The translations under genes and the position numbers were made by a program. Positions 1 through 12,639 of a stretch of 64,000 nt of DNA are shown here, in pieces; the stretch's first letter is position 1, and every line of letters begins with the position of its first letter. Below the pieces are notes generated by a model. It saw nothing but the letters and a program-made list of their open reading frames with translations, made no database searches and was not told where the DNA came from. The DNA is from Tragulus kanchil (lineage: Eukaryota > Chordata > Mammalia > Artiodactyla > Tragulidae): contig JAIOJX010000005.1 of NCBI GenBank assembly GCA_022376925.1, positions 89,811,001 to 89,875,000 on the forward strand, given 5' to 3'.

Positions 1-100
1 TGATGATAGCTTTTTCTGGTCAGTGTATGCAGCAATATATATGAATATTGAACCATTATATTATACACCTGAAACATACATATTTCAATTTTTAAAAAAG
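1..100 (+). mobile_element. Possible L1 3'-end tail fragment
   Basis: A 'tatacacctgaaac' motif followed by an A-rich end resembles the last bases of mammalian L1 3' ends. It is short and diverged, so this is a weak call. The remainder up to about 370 shows nothing I recognise. Confidence 0.35.
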
Positions 101-370
101 TGCCAGATGCAGCAGCAACTTGGTTAATGGAGTCAAGTGATCTAGTTTTTGGTGTGCTATGATTGTTTTATAGTGGCTAGTATTTAGTTAATGTAGATGT
201 TTCTGGTAAATATTTTCATGCTTTTTAAAAAATAATTCAGTAGGTATGAAGGTGGAAGAGATGGCAAAAGTCCGGGCTGGAGAACAAAACTGTCCTTATT
301 GTTAATCCGTGAAGCAAAGTCCTGGGGAAATGGTGCTTAATTACACAGGTTTCTGTTTATTCCATGTGTT

Positions 371-1152
371 GGAGATTTTTTTTTTTTTTTAAAAACCCTT
401 TATTTTACTTTTAACTTTTACAGAATTTTGTTGCTTATAGATATGTATGTTCCCAGATTAGTCATATGTATATCCCCCACCTTCCCACCCCTCCCAACCA
501 TCACACAGCACCCCTGAAGGGTCCCCTTTTTTCACAGAACAATGACTATAGCTATTTTCTTCACTTATGATAGTACAGGCCTTCATACTACTTCCTTTAC
601 GCCTCCCACTGTCTGTTCCTTCCCCACAATGTCCATATGTCCACTGTCCATGTCTGACTTTCCGTCGCTTCACTGCATGTGCCATCATCACCATCCTACG
701 AGATTCCATATATATATGTGTTAATATACTGTATTCGTCCTTCTCTTTCTGACTGACTTCACTTTTTATGATACGTTCTAGATCCAGCCACCTCATTAGG
801 GCTGATTCTTCTGCATGTCTCTTTACAATTGTGTAGTATTCCATTGTATATATGTACCAGAGCTTTTGTATCCATTCGTTCGTCGATGGGCATCTAGGTT
901 GCTTCCATGTTCTAGCTATTGTATAGAGAGCTGCAATGAACATTGGGGTACAGATGCTTCTTTCAGTTTTGATTTCATCAGGGTATAAGCCTAAGAGTGG
1001 GATTGCTGGGTTGTATGGTGCCTCTATTTTTAGTTTTTTAAAAAATCTCCATACTGTCTTCCATAGCGGTTGTATCAGTCTACATTCCCACCAGCAATGC
1101 AGGAGTGTTCCCTTTTCTCTGCACCCTCTCTAGAGGAGAGGAGATTTTTTTT
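371..1152 (-). mobile_element. 5'-truncated L1 insertion (minus strand) with target-site duplication
   Basis: The element occupies about 384-1139. Its 3' tail reads as a poly-T run at 377-390 on the plus strand, followed by 3' UTR and then ORF2 coding sequence on the minus strand. A direct repeat, ggagatttttttt, flanks it at 371 and 1140, as expected for a target-site duplication made by target-primed reverse transcription. The element is truncated at its 5' side near 1139, a common outcome for L1. The left edge of duplication D1 (841) lies inside it, so its 5' portion and right-hand target repeat occur again at 1920-2231. Confidence 0.85.
458..943 (-). pseudogene. L1 ORF2 C-terminal fragment
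   Basis: A 161-codon open frame on the minus strand encodes the extreme C-terminus of L1 ORF2p, downstream of the reverse transcriptase domain. Recognisable family blocks are a TWKQPRCPSTNEWIQKLWYI-type segment near residues 12-31, then YTMEYY (about 32-37) and SEVSQKEKDEY (about 61-71). The preceding ORF2 sequence continues at 936-1130, where a short antisense open frame is only its shadow. Endonuclease and reverse transcriptase domains are absent, so it cannot act autonomously. The apparent start Met lies inside ORF2 and is not a real initiation site. Confidence 0.8.
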
Positions 1153-2998
1153 ATAATACAGTAAATTAAAATGAGCTTAAAGCATCTTCTTAAACTTGGC
1201 CCAGATCTCCTTTCTGCTGTTTTGGAACTAGTCCCTCAGAAAAGGAGTGTTCTCATGCACTCAGGAGCCTGGCTCCTCTAGGCTTGCACACTGCAGAGCT
1301 GAGCACAGGAGGGGAAGATGCTCCAGTGTTATGGGAACATTTTGTTTTAAGTAGCCTTTACGAAGGCGGTGTTTTTCTTCCATGTCTCTCACATTTTAAT
1401 CTGATGGTAAAGGTCAAATTCAATTGATGTTTGGATGTTTCTTTCAGTCCTTGATTATGAGATTTCATGTCTCATGAGTTGTTTATAGTTTTCAAAAGAT
1501 TTGAGCTATGTGTATCTATAAATCATACATTTTGTAAAAGACTGATAATTACTAACAGGTGCATCTGAATAGGAGCTATCTAATTTATTTTTTGCATGGC
1601 ATAATATACCTATAAACTTCCAAAAATGGTTGATAGGGCTTTATACATGACCTTTGTGAGAGAGACTGTATATTTTTGTCAAGTAACCAGGATACCAATT
1701 AATCTCCATGAACATATCTAGGCTGCTAGACCCTGTGAAGGCAAGAACATATCTTTATTTGTCTTTTCTCCCCTGAAACACCTCTAAGGACAATCATAGG
1801 GACCTTGACAAAACAATAAATAAGGGAAGAGTGAAGATTTACCACTTTACCATGCTGTGGTTAAGAAGATGGCGAGCCTAGATTGCTTTAATCATTCACT
1901 TGATGGAACAAGTATGTATCCATTGTATATATGTACCAGAGCTTTTGGATCCATTCGTTCGTCGATGGGCATCTAGGTTGCTTCCATGTTCTAGCTATTG
2001 TATAGAGAGCTGCAATGAACATTGGGGTACAGATGCTTCTTTCAGTTTTGATTTCATCAGGGTATAAGCCTAAGAGTGGGATTGCTGGGTTGTATGGTGC
2101 CTCTATTTTTAGTTTTTTAAAAAATCTCCATACTGTCTTCCATAGCGGTTGTATCAGTCTACATTCCCACCAGCAATGCAGGAGTGTTCCCTTTTCTCTG
2201 CACCCTCTCTAGAGGAGAGGAGATTTTTTTTATAATACAGTAAATTAAAATGAGCTTAAAGCATCTTCTTAAACTTGGCCCAGATCTCCTTTCTGCTGTT
2301 TTGGAACTAGTCCCTCAGAAAAGGAGTGTTCTCATGCACTCAGGAGCCTGGCTCCTCTAGGCTTGCACACTGCAGAGCTGAGCACAGGAGGGGAAGATGC
2401 TCCAGTGTTATGGGAACATTTTGTTTTAAGTAGCCTTTACGAAGGCGGTGTTTTTCTTCCATGTCTCTCACATTTTAATCTGATGGTAAAGGTCAAATTC
2501 AATTGATGTTTGGATGTTTCTTTCAGTCCTTGATTATGAGATTTCATGTCTCATGAGTTGTTTATAGTTTTCAAAAGATTTGAGCTATGTGTATCTATAA
2601 ATCATACATTTTGTAAAAGACTGATAATTACTAACAGGTGCATCTGAATAGGAGCTATCTAATTTATTTTTTGCATGGCATAATATACCTATAAACTTCC
2701 AAAAATGGTTGATAGGGCTTTATACATGACCTTTGTGAGAGAGACTGTATATTTTTGTCAAGTAACCAGGATACCAATTAATCTCCATGAACATATCTAG
2801 GCTGCTAGACCCTGTGAAGGCAAGAACATATCTTTATTTGTCTTTTCTCCCCTGAAACACCTCTAAGGACAATCATAGGGACCTTGACAAAACAATAAAT
2901 AAGGGAAGAGTGAAGATTTACCACTTTACCATGCTGTGGTTAAGAAGATGGCGAGCCTAGATTGCTTTAATCATTCACTTGATGGAACAAGTATGTAT
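841..2998. repeat. D1: tandem direct duplication, copies 841-1919 and 1920-2998 (period 1079)
   Basis: The two copies abut exactly. The only mismatch I noticed is T/G at 869 versus 1948, close to the start of the right copy. The left edge cuts the L1 at 371-1152. I infer unmerged overlapping contigs rather than a biological duplication. Confidence 0.95.
1153..1919. other. Unannotated non-coding sequence (left copy of D1)
   Basis: No gene or repeat family is recognised between the L1 right target repeat and the D1 seam. The same sequence recurs at 2232-2998. Confidence 0.6.
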
Positions 2999-4913
2999 TC
3001 TTTGAAATCGATCATTTTTAGTGGGATAATGTGAAGAACTTCTAATATCTTTATCCTTAATATTGTTTTATTGGTTTTAAACAAATATATTTGTAATTGA
3101 CCACATTGAAATTTGGCGTTTTAGTAGTATATGATAATACTTAGCATGGCAGCCTACCTGGCAAAATCAGACAAATAAATTAACGATGATGGAATGGTAT
3201 AAAATGTTGAGTAAAAGAGTTAATGCTTGCCTGTTACAAAATTAAATGTAAAAAATCAGCTGACTTCAAATTTGCAGTTTTAATCCAAAAGACTATTGTC
3301 CCAACAGTGATATATCCAGATTCAATGTATTTAAAGAACTACACATTACAAAGAAAAAGTGCTTTGCAAATGAAAGTTTGTATTTTCTTATGAAGTTCTC
3401 TTGGACATCAGGAGTGTGAAGAGCAATTATTCTAATTCCACGTGGAAGGTCAAACACTTCCTATAGTTGAAGGAGAAAGAGGGACAGAAAGGTCTGAGAA
3501 TAGAGGTGGAAATGAGAGACTTAGGGAAGAAAATTTGGAAGAGACAGGAGATGAGAGAGAACTTTGGAGTTAGAGGTTGTGGGTGAACTGTCAGGACTCT
3601 GAGGGTGAGAATGGGTGCTTTCACAAGAGGAAGGCTCTCCTGCAGATAAAACCTCGAATGATCCTTTCTTATAGAGAGGTGCTGGAAGTTCTATTGTCTG
3701 AGTTATCGCATTGATTTATAGCGAACATATTTTCTGTCTTGGACGTGAAATTTGCTGCATTAAAATATACTTTTGTAAAGACTGATAATTACTAACAGGT
3801 GCATCTGAATAGGAGCTATCTAATTTATTTTTTGCATGGCATAATATACCTATAAACTTCCAAAAATGGTTGATAGGGCTTTATACATGACCTTTGTGAG
3901 AGAGACTGTATATTTTTGTCAAGTAACCAGGATACCAATTAATCTCCATGAACATATCTAGGCTGCTAGACCCTGTGAAGGCAAGAACATATCTTTATTT
4001 GTCTTTTCTCCCCTGAAACACCTCTAAGGACAATCATAGGGACCTTGACAAAACAATAAATAAGGGAAGAGTGAAGATTTACCACTTTACCATGCTGTGG
4101 TTAAGAAGATGGCGAGCCTAGATTGCTTTAATCATTCACTTGATGGAACAAGTATGTATTCTTTGAAATCGATCATTTTTAGTGGGATAATGTGAAGAAC
4201 TTCTAATATCTTTATCCTTAATATTGTTTTATTGGTTTTAAACAAATATATTTGTAATTGACCACATTGAAATTTGGCGTTTTAGTAGTATATGATAATA
4301 CTTAGCATGGCAGCCTACCTGGCAAAATCAGACAAATAAATTAACGATGATGGAATGGTATAAAATGTTGAGTAAAAGAGTTAATGCTTGCCTGTTACAA
4401 AATTAAATGTAAAAAATCAGCTGACTTCAAATTTGCAGTTTTAATCCAAAAGACTATTGTCCCAACAGTGATATATCCAGATTCAATGTATTTAAAGAAC
4501 TACACATTACAAAGAAAAAGTGCTTTGCAAATGAAAGTTTGTATTTTCTTATGAAGTTCTCTTGGACATCAGGAGTGTGAAGAGCAATTATTCTAATTCC
4601 ACGTGGAAGGTCAAACACTTCCTATAGTTGAAGGAGAAAGAGGGACAGAAAGGTCTGAGAATAGAGGTGGAAATGAGAGACTTAGGGAAGAAAATTTGGA
4701 AGAGACAGGAGATGAGAGAGAACTTTGGAGTTAGAGGTTGTGGGTGAACTGTCAGGACTCTGAGGGTGAGAATGGGTGCTTTCACAAGAGGAAGGCTCTC
4801 CTGCAGATAAAACCTCGAATGATCCTTTCTTATAGAGAGGTGCTGGAAGTTCTATTGTCTGAGTTAGAGGAGTGAAATCGCATTGATTTATAGCGAACAT
4901 ATTTTCTGTCTTG
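2612..4913. repeat. D2: tandem direct duplication, copies 2612-3741 and about 3772-4913 (period about 1161)
   Basis: The left copy lacks 11 bp near 3706 that the right copy has at about 4867. About 29 bp of filler at 3742-3770 matches neither flank. It overlaps D1, so the block 1533-1919 occurs three times (1533, 2612, 3773). No repeat family or gene is recognised in 3000-3740. The 65-72 codon minus-strand frames there have no family resemblance. Confidence 0.94.
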
Positions 4914-6049
4914 CTGAACTTTTTGTGCTTCGTTCTTAATCTCAGGATTATGATTTAGAACAATGCTTTTCCAACTTTCTACATGAGAATCAGTTTGGTA
5001 AACCTGTGAAAGGAACCTGAGCATCTTAAGTAGATGGTTACAGTGCTAATCAGCTAAACTGTTTAGGGGACAGTTGTCACACAAAATTCTAAGCAAAGAA
5101 GCCTTCTCATTTTTCTCTATAAACTCTCCAAGAGCATACCAAAATGAAATAGGAACAGAACTTAATAACTGTGCATACGTTGAGTTCCCTTGTGGGATTT
5201 TGCTTTCTACATGTTTGTATTTATTCATGTCACAAACTCTGAAGAGCACAACCTGCTCACATGGCTTTCTAGTTTAGTTTGTATATCACCTGTGGTTGAC
5301 TTTTGAAATTGAGTATTTTTAAGTGCAACTGAGTAAGTACCAGGGCAGCAACAGTCTGAGGATGCCATCGAAAGAATTAATCTCAGATGCGGGTGGTTTA
5401 TTACAGATTACTTGGCCCATTTTTTTTCAAATCCTGTTTTGTATTCAAAAAACAAAAATTATTCCTACAACAAGCTCTTTCTTGGGGAGAACTTAACATC
5501 AGTGGTAGTGTCTCTAAATGTTGGTAAATTACCAAGAGGTACATAAATTAGGGTGATCTGTTTTTTTCAGTCTCAAAAGATTGTGCAGGAAATCCTAAAT
5601 AAAAGTTCATTCATTGTGTTTCTTATTTGGAAAGGAAGGTTCTCTTGCCTTTAAAGTAATTAAAGTTGGATAAATTGAGCCATGGTAATAAAAAGGAAAA
5701 CTCATCTGTATATGGACTGTTTCGTTGAAGTCATTTTGAAGAAAACTGAGAGACTAAGTTTCCCCAGAGATAGAATGATATGCAGGTTTCTAATTATAAA
5801 AAAATAGCAGAATACAGTTAACTTTGCGTCGCTTGCTTTGATAATGATTTGTTTGAGCTTATCTTCAGTTGTTTGGTAGCAACCAAATTGCTTAAAATAT
5901 AGGATTCTACCATTAAAAATATTAGATAATAAAGTCTGCAGAAAGTACAGCAGGCAGAGATCTATGTTAAACCATGGTGGTGTCACCTTGGTCCCTCTCC
6001 AAGTACTAAATTATTCAACAGGAGAAGCGAAGACTCATTTTTTTTGTGT
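4914..6049. other. Single-copy non-coding sequence
   Basis: AT-rich sequence outside the duplications. Short frames, such as a 94-codon minus-strand one at 5702-5986, show no signal peptide, domain or family motif I can name. I see no supported feature. Confidence 0.6.
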
Positions 6050-6130
6050 GCATACATGCTTTCATTCATTCAATATTGAGCTCCTTTGTGTGCCAGTCAC
6101 CATGTCCACCCTGGCCATATAAATTTGGAA
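6050..6130 (-). mobile_element. Possible L2/MIR fragment
   Basis: The run ttcattcattcaatattgag followed by a tgtgccagtcac-like motif matches the common terminal motif of L2/MIR elements in reverse orientation. It is short, so confidence is low. Confidence 0.4.
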
Positions 6131-6703
6131 CAAGCAGTTATGTTATTCTTGAAACCTGAGGACAGAAGGGGAGTGGCCAAGAAAAGAAAAAGAAAAATGA
6201 AACATGTACACACCAGGGATCTGACCTTAATTCAGATTTCGTCAGCTCTAAGAACACCTATTAAATGCCTTTTGGAATGGGGATTTGCAAAGACAAGTTA
6301 ATTATTAAAGACAAGCCTCTAGAGTATCCTAAAGAATTCATAACTGACAGTTGCTTTTCTGCTTGAGGCTTGCTGTCTTTTACCTCTTTGCCCCACTTGC
6401 ATGTTATAATTATATAATTGGAAATGTATTTTTTTTCTCCTCCTCCTTCTACCCTTTATCCTGAAATTTGCTAAGTATTCAAAATCACCTCCAGTTCTTT
6501 TCACAGTACTTGATAAAAAGGCAGCTGTCATGTCATTGTTTGTCCCAAATCAAATGGTTAGCCCTTTCCTTTTTGCTGGAGTCCTTTGTACACAATGAAC
6601 AACTGAGCATGGTACTAAAATTGAGACGAGCTGTCATGAGTCATTGGCTCAGTATTAATTTCATTGAAAACCTAAGCAAGATGTTAAATGGCTAATAGTC
6701 TTA
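6131..6703. other. Single-copy non-coding sequence
   Basis: No repeat family or gene is recognised. A 75-codon frame at 6468-6695 has no recognisable features. Confidence 0.55.
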
Positions 6704-6869
6704 GAAGCATTGTTCTTAAACGATAAGGTGTCCTCCAAGCATTTAAGGGTCTTCATCATGCAGGTTTTGACTCAGTAGCACTGGGTGGAGCCCAGGAATA
6801 TGCTGTTGAACACACTCTCCAGTAATGTCAGTACTGCAGGTCCAGGGACCACTCTTTGAGTAGTGAGAT
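6704..6869 (+). mobile_element. MER5-like hAT DNA-transposon fragment
   Basis: A 'gactcagtag...gtggagcccaggaat...ggtccagggaccac..tttgagtag' pattern matches the MER5-type non-autonomous hAT family found across placental mammals. It ends where duplication D3 begins (6861). Confidence 0.6.
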
Positions 6870-6968
6870 TCTACAACCCTGGTGTAAGTCTTAACTTGAG
6901 GGATCTTAGTATAGTTTTATAGTGTATTGACCTTGAAATGTTACTGTTGCTTTACAAAGCTTTGGATA

Positions 6969-7187
6969 CATGTGTGCTTAGCTGCTCAATTGTTTCCAAC
7001 TCTTTGGACCTTGTGGAATGTGGTCTGCCAGGCTCTTCTGTTCACAGTATTTTCTAGGCAAAGATACTGGAGTGGGTTGCCATTTCCTACTCCAGGGGAT
7101 CTTCTCCACCCAGGGATCGAAGCCACGTTTTCTGCATCTCCTGCACTGGCAGGTGGATTCTCTACCATTGATTCAGCTAGGAACCCC
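6969..7187 (-). mobile_element. Bov-tA SINE
   Basis: Read on the minus strand it starts with a tRNA-Glu-like head ending in 'cttcgatccctgg' and continues into the Bov-A part ('ggaaatggcaacccactcca', then 'ggtccaaagagttgg'). This is the standard ruminant Bov-tA structure. It is noticeably decayed from the familiar pattern. The 84-codon frame on this strand is a SINE translation, not a gene. Confidence 0.88.
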
Positions 7188-8139
7188 AAGCTTTGGGTGG
7201 AACTACTTAAAATTGCACTATCTGTACAGGACAATTGCAACTTGCTGCTGATCTGAACATTCTGCTACTTTGTGAATATTGTAGGAGATGGTGTACTCTT
7301 TCTTTTACAAACGAATGAGGGTTTTACAGGTGTCTTCCTGCCTTCTGCTATTAATCTGATCCTTCGGCGAAGGCATTGTTAAATTTCTCAGTTCCTTTTA
7401 AAGATAGTTACCTAGGTTTGTAAATGTCTTCACTAGTCCCTATAGAATTCATCTTACTCTGAGGTGGTATTTATGAATGCTCAAGTCAGTTTGCATTAGG
7501 TATTATCTATATCTGTATCTATCTGCCATTGATTTTAATTATCAATATGCCATATATAATAATTTTAAGTAGTAGTACTTAAAAACATCAGATCATGACA
7601 TAAATGGGTCAAGATTCTTACATTTTAATTTGTGTGTGTTTATTAAATTTAATTGATAAACCATCTTTCACAGTAACTAATTAAAACAATAAAACTAATG
7701 AATTTTTTTTAAGGAAAGTCTAAATTAAACATTTCACCTTATTAGTACTAGTTTTCATTCATCCTACAAATATGTATTAACTACAGAAGATATGTCAAAC
7801 ATCAGGTTAGTCTTAGGAGAGAGAACATGTAAGTAATAATTCTTAATCATATATATGTTTAATACAGTGGTCAAGAAAAACAAAGTGCCTATGTTGAAGT
7901 ATATAGAAATATATCTCAATATAAAATTTTCAATATACGTAGACATGACTCGTGTAGTTTAAAGTAATATATCTCTTACACTTTTCATATTGAATTTTTC
8001 CTCTTTGTTTTGAATAATTAGCAACCTCTATTAGTGAGATTCTACAACCCTGGTGTAAGTCTTAACTTGAGGGATCTTAGTATAGTTTTATAGTGTATTG
8101 ACCTTGAAATGTTACTGTTGCTTTACAAAGCTTTGGATA

Positions 8140-8358
8140 CATGTGTGCTTAGCTGCTCAATTGTTTCCAACTCTTTGGACCTTGTGGAATGTGGTCTGCC
8201 AGGCTCTTCTGTTCACAGTATTTTCTAGGCAAAGATACTGGAGTGGGTTGCCATTTCCTACTCCAGGGGATCTTCTCCACCCAGGGATCGAAGCCACGTT
8301 TTCTGCATCTCCTGCACTGGCAGGTGGATTCTCTACCATTGATTCAGCTAGGAACCCC
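8140..8358 (-). mobile_element. Bov-tA SINE (D3 second copy)
   Basis: Identical to the element at 6969-7187 as far as I can see. It is present only because of duplication D3, not as a separate insertion. Confidence 0.88.
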
Positions 8359-9195
8359 AAGCTTTGGGTGGAACTACTTAAAATTGCACTATCTGTACAG
8401 GACAATTGCAACTTGCTGCTGATCTGAACATTCTGCTACTTTGTGAATATTGTAGGAGATGGTGTACTCTTTCTTTTACAAACGAATGAGGGTTTTACAG
8501 GTGTCTTCCTGCCTTCTGCTATTAATCTGATCCTTCGGCGAAGGCATTGTTAAATTTCTCAGTTCCTTTTAAAGATAGTTACCTAGGTTTGTAAATGTCT
8601 TCACTAGTCCCTATAGAATTCATCTTACTCTGAGGTGGTATTTATGAATGCTCAAGTCAGTTTGCATTAGGTATTATCTATATCTGTATCTATCTGCCAT
8701 TGATTTTAATTATCAATATGCCATATATAATAATTTTAAGTAGTAGTACTTAAAAACATCAGATCATGACATAAATGGGTCAAGATTCTTACATTTTAAT
8801 TTGTGTGTGTTTATTAAATTTAATTGATAAACCATCTTTCACAGTAACTAATTAAAACAATAAAACTAATGAATTTTTTTTAAGGAAAGTCTAAATTAAA
8901 CATTTCACCTTATTAGTACTAGTTTTCATTCATCCTACAAATATGTATTAACTACAGAAGATATGTCAAACATCAGGTTAGTCTTAGGAGAGAGAACATG
9001 TAAGTAATAATTCTTAATCATATATATGTTTAATACAGTGGTCAAGAAAAACAAAGTGCCTATGTTGAAGTATATAGAAATATATCTCAATATAAAATTT
9101 TCAATATACGTAGACATGACTCGTGTAGTTTATCATGTAATATATCTCTTACACTTTTCATATTGAATTTTTCCTCTTTGTTTTGATAATAGCAC

Positions 9196-10063
9196 CGTCT
9201 TCCTATTTCCAGTCTAGTAATCTTCCACCTTCAGTTTGGATACCTTTTATCAGTGTGTTTTCTGAAGCTTTGACTTAGTCTGGCTCACATATTAAAGACA
9301 GTTACTGTCTCACCTGGCTGAAACTCCAGAGGTGGGACAGACTTCAGATCTGGTTGATACATTAGTTCAGCAGTTTCATTAAAGGTCAGGTTCTTTCCTC
9401 TCCTAAAACAAAGACAATGTTCCCCTAAGTCTGCCACCATACTTCTCTGTGACTTTAATTGGGCCCATGTGTATCCTCGTGTCTAGCAGGGGAAATTGAA
9501 TTATTTCCGGTAAGGTAGAATGGATGTTGGGCAAAGTGGCCACTATCTTTTCTCTTTGCCAGATTTAAAATGTTTAATTCCCTAGTATTAAGTTCAAGAA
9601 TCTCTTCCATTCTCACTACATCCTCTCTCTGTAACTTGATCCACTCTCATGGCTAAAGTACCACCTTATATGTGATGATAATTCTCAAATCAACATATTC
9701 AATCCAAAATCTTTCAGAATTTCATATATATATGTTGTTTCTTCATAGAAGCTCAACTCAGAACTGTCAACAAAGTCCTATATTCAAGATAATCCAAAAT
9801 TGAGCCTTCATTTACCTAAAAATTTTACCTAAAAGTTCTAGCTCCTCTACTCTCAATGTGGCAAGTCCTTTGAGCTAAAACCCCAGGCATCATCTTGGAC
9901 CTCTCAACCAATCAGTAACCAAATTATGTTAATTCTTCCTTCTTTTTTCTTGATCTGTTGTCCTTCTCCTTCCCACTTCCTACTGCCTCACTTGGGGCAC
10001 TTGCAATTACTGGTCATGAATGTTGTCTTTTAATGATCTCTCCATCTCCACTCGAACTGCTTC
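9196..10063. other. Single-copy non-coding sequence
   Basis: No gene, RNA or repeat family recognised. A short 'tatatatatg' tract lies near 9725. Confidence 0.55.
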
Positions 10064-10444
10064 ACCTTGCAATTTCTTCTTCCCATCTACTAATTCAACT
10101 TTCAGAAGTCATATCTGAACATGGTATTTCCTACTTAGAATCAGCCGCTCCCTTTTGTGAAATTTCTTACCCTGATCCACTGTGACTTTCCATATCCTCA
10201 TCTTATCTTGTGCCTATGTTTCCCAGTATATTCATCTTCAACACTTGCATTTCAGTTAGCTTTTCTTTTTTCCCCAAACATGGAGTGCTATTCCTGCTCA
10301 CGCCTGGGTTTCCGCTGCTTCATTTTCTTATCTGTATGTTTCAGCTCAGTCAGCATTCTCTTTTGAAGACCTCACAACTCTTCCACTGCCTTCACATCCC
10401 AGGAGAACTGAGGAGGAGGATGTGGTGGTGATAATTAACACATA

Positions 10445-10621
10445 CTATCATTCAAGCTTATGATGTGATAAGCACTGTTCTAAGTGCCTTATGCATATTA
10501 AGTCACACAAAAACTATCTATGGAGTAGGCACTATTATACTTCTGTCTTGCTGATGAGGAAACTGAGGCACAGAGAAGTAACTGCATATGGACTCAGAGG
10601 CAATGAGCAATGATGCTGGGA
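10445..10621 (-). mobile_element. MIR SINE
   Basis: Contains the reverse complement of the MIR core, 'gatgaggaaactgaggcaca', preceded by 'aagcactgttctaagtgcc'. An ancient tRNA-derived mammalian SINE. Confidence 0.85.
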
Positions 10622-10639
10622 TTTTTTTTTTATTTTATT

Positions 10640-10725
10640 TTTTTACTATACTAAGATATCTACAGTATATTTAAAACTATTTTATATTGGAGTATGGTGG
10701 ATTGACAATGTTGTGTTTCCACGAT
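10640..10725 (-). mobile_element. Short L1 3'-UTR fragment
   Basis: Motif 'attggagtatggtggattg' followed by 'acaatgttgtgtt' matches the reverse of artiodactyl L1 3' UTRs seen elsewhere in this window. A copy lies at about 11799-11884. Confidence 0.6.
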
Positions 10726-11603
10726 GGGATCTGACCTTGGACAGTCTGGCTCTTGGATCTGTACTCTTCAGCACCTCACCTTATAGTGTGGTAGTCATTT
10801 GATCAGTCTTACCTTGGGCATTATTGTATGTTAGATATTTTTATTCTTGCTCTGCAAATATTTCACCTCACTGTCTTTTCTGTCTTATTTCTCTAACTAT
10901 ACCAATTGCTCCGTGAAAGCTGGAGAAATTCTTATTCATATATGGTCCTAAGCTCAGTAGGCACAGAGTGTTGGTGAGGTGAGAAGGGAGTGGAAAGAAT
11001 GTTCGGTGTAGTTTTTAATGGGTAAAGAAATGAGTCATGTATTTCTCCCAAACAATTTAAAACTGTTACTCAGCTTTGTATTTGTAGTGCTGAAGTTTTG
11101 ATTGAACAGTCTGGTGTCTAGGAAAGAGCGTTTCCTGCATTTTGCAGAATCTGAAACTTAAGAACAGGTAATTTAAATTCAAGTATATATTTCTTTATCA
11201 AACACAAATCAGTCTACACATAACCTTGCAATTTCTTCTTCCCATCTACTAATTCAACTTTCAGAAGTCATATCTGAACATGGTATTTCCTACTTAGAAT
11301 CAGCCGCTCCCTTTTGTGAAATTTCTTACCCTGATCCACTGTGACTTTCCATATCCTCATCTTATCTTGTGCCTATGTTTCCCAGTATATTCATCTTCAA
11401 CACTTGCATTTCAGTTAGCTTTTCTTTTTTCCCCAAACATGGAGTGCTATTCCTGCTCACGCCTGGGTTTCCGCTGCTTCATTTTCTTATCTGTATGTTT
11501 CAGCTCAGTCAGCATTCTCTTTTGAAGACCTCACAACTCTTCCACTGCCTTCACATCCCAGGAGAACTGAGGAGGAGGATGTGGTGGTGATAATTAACAC
11601 ATA

Positions 11604-11780
11604 CTATCATTCAAGCTTATGATGTGATAAGCACTGTTCTAAGTGCCTTATGCATATTAAGTCACACAAAAACTATCTATGGAGTAGGCACTATTATACT
11701 TCTGTCTTGCTGATGAGGAAACTGAGGCACAGAGAAGTAACTGCATATGGACTCAGAGGCAATGAGCAATGATGCTGGGA
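11604..11780 (-). mobile_element. MIR SINE (D4 second copy)
   Basis: Same element as 10445-10621, repeated by D4. Confidence 0.85.
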
Positions 11781-12404
11781 TTTTTTTTTTATTTTATTTT
11801 TTTACTATACTAAGATATCTACAGTATATTTAAAACTATTTTATATTGGAGTATGGTGGATTGACAATGTTGTGTTTCCACGATGGGATCTGACCTTGGA
11901 CAGTCTGGCTCTTGGATCTGTACTCTTCAGCACCTCACCTTATAGTGTGGTAGTCATTTGATCAGTCTTACCTTGGGCATTATTGTATGTTAGATATTTT
12001 TATTCTTGCTCTGCAAATATTTCACCTCACTGTCTTTTCTGTCTTATTTCTCTAACTATACCAATTGCTCCGTGAAAGCTGGAGAAATTCTTATTCATAT
12101 ATGGTCCTAAGCTCAGTAGGCACAGAGTGTTGGTGAGGTGAGAAGGGAGTGGAAAGAATGTTCGGTGTAGTTTTTAATGGGTAAAGAAATGAGTCATGTA
12201 TTTCTCCCAAACAATTTAAAACTGTTACTCAGCTTTGTATTTGTAGTGCTGAAGTTTTGATTGAACAGTCTGGTGTCTAGGAAAGAGCGTTTCCTGCATT
12301 TTGCAGAATCTGAAACTTAAGAACAGGTAATTTATTCAGAACACATAACCCAAGTTCCCTCAATGTATATATTTCTTTATCAAACACAAATCAGTCTACA
12401 AAAA

Positions 12405-12507
12405 GACATAATGTGGATATTCATTGTGACCCTAGTCACAATATTTTTAAAAAACTGGAAGCAGACCAAACATATACCAGCAGATGGATGGGTCAGCATA
12501 GGGCATT
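12405..12507 (+). mobile_element. L1M ORF2 3' fragment, left part of interrupted element
   Basis: 'aaactggaagcagaccaaac' followed by a 'gatggatgggt' motif resembles the end of ORF2 in old L1M elements. The element seems to resume at about 13812, after the Bov-tA and BovB sequences. Confidence 0.65.
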
Positions 12508-12626
12508 CATGAGCAAAAGTCTGTCAGTCATGTCCGACTATTTGCAACCCCATGGATGAGCCATGGAGATCTCCAGGCAAGAAGACTGGAGTGGGTAGTC
12601 ATTCCCTTCTCCAGGGGATCTACCCC
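12508..12626 (-). mobile_element. Bov-tA/Bov-A SINE fragment
   Basis: 'tcagtcatgtccgactattt' then 'gcaaccccatgg', and 'tccaggcaagaagactggag', are the reverse of Bov-A. Truncated before the tRNA head. Confidence 0.8.
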
Positions 12627-12639
12627 ATGTATACTCATA

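Larger units (their letters stand above)
6861..9195. repeat. D3: tandem direct duplication, copies 6861-8025 and 8032-9195 (period 1171)
   Basis: The copies are nearly identical until the last 70 bp of the left copy, where 'tttaaagtaa' replaces 'tttatcatgtaa' and extra bases appear before the seam. The unit contains a Bov-tA SINE. The rest of the unit is AT-rich with no recognised feature. Confidence 0.95.
10064..12400. repeat. D4: tandem direct duplication, copies 10064-11218 and 11223-12400 (period 1159)
   Basis: The copies match closely, except that the left copy lacks about 23 bp near 11175 that the right copy has at about 12335-12375, again just before the seam. The left copy ends in 'agtctaca', where the right copy continues into unique sequence. 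Confidence 0.95.
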
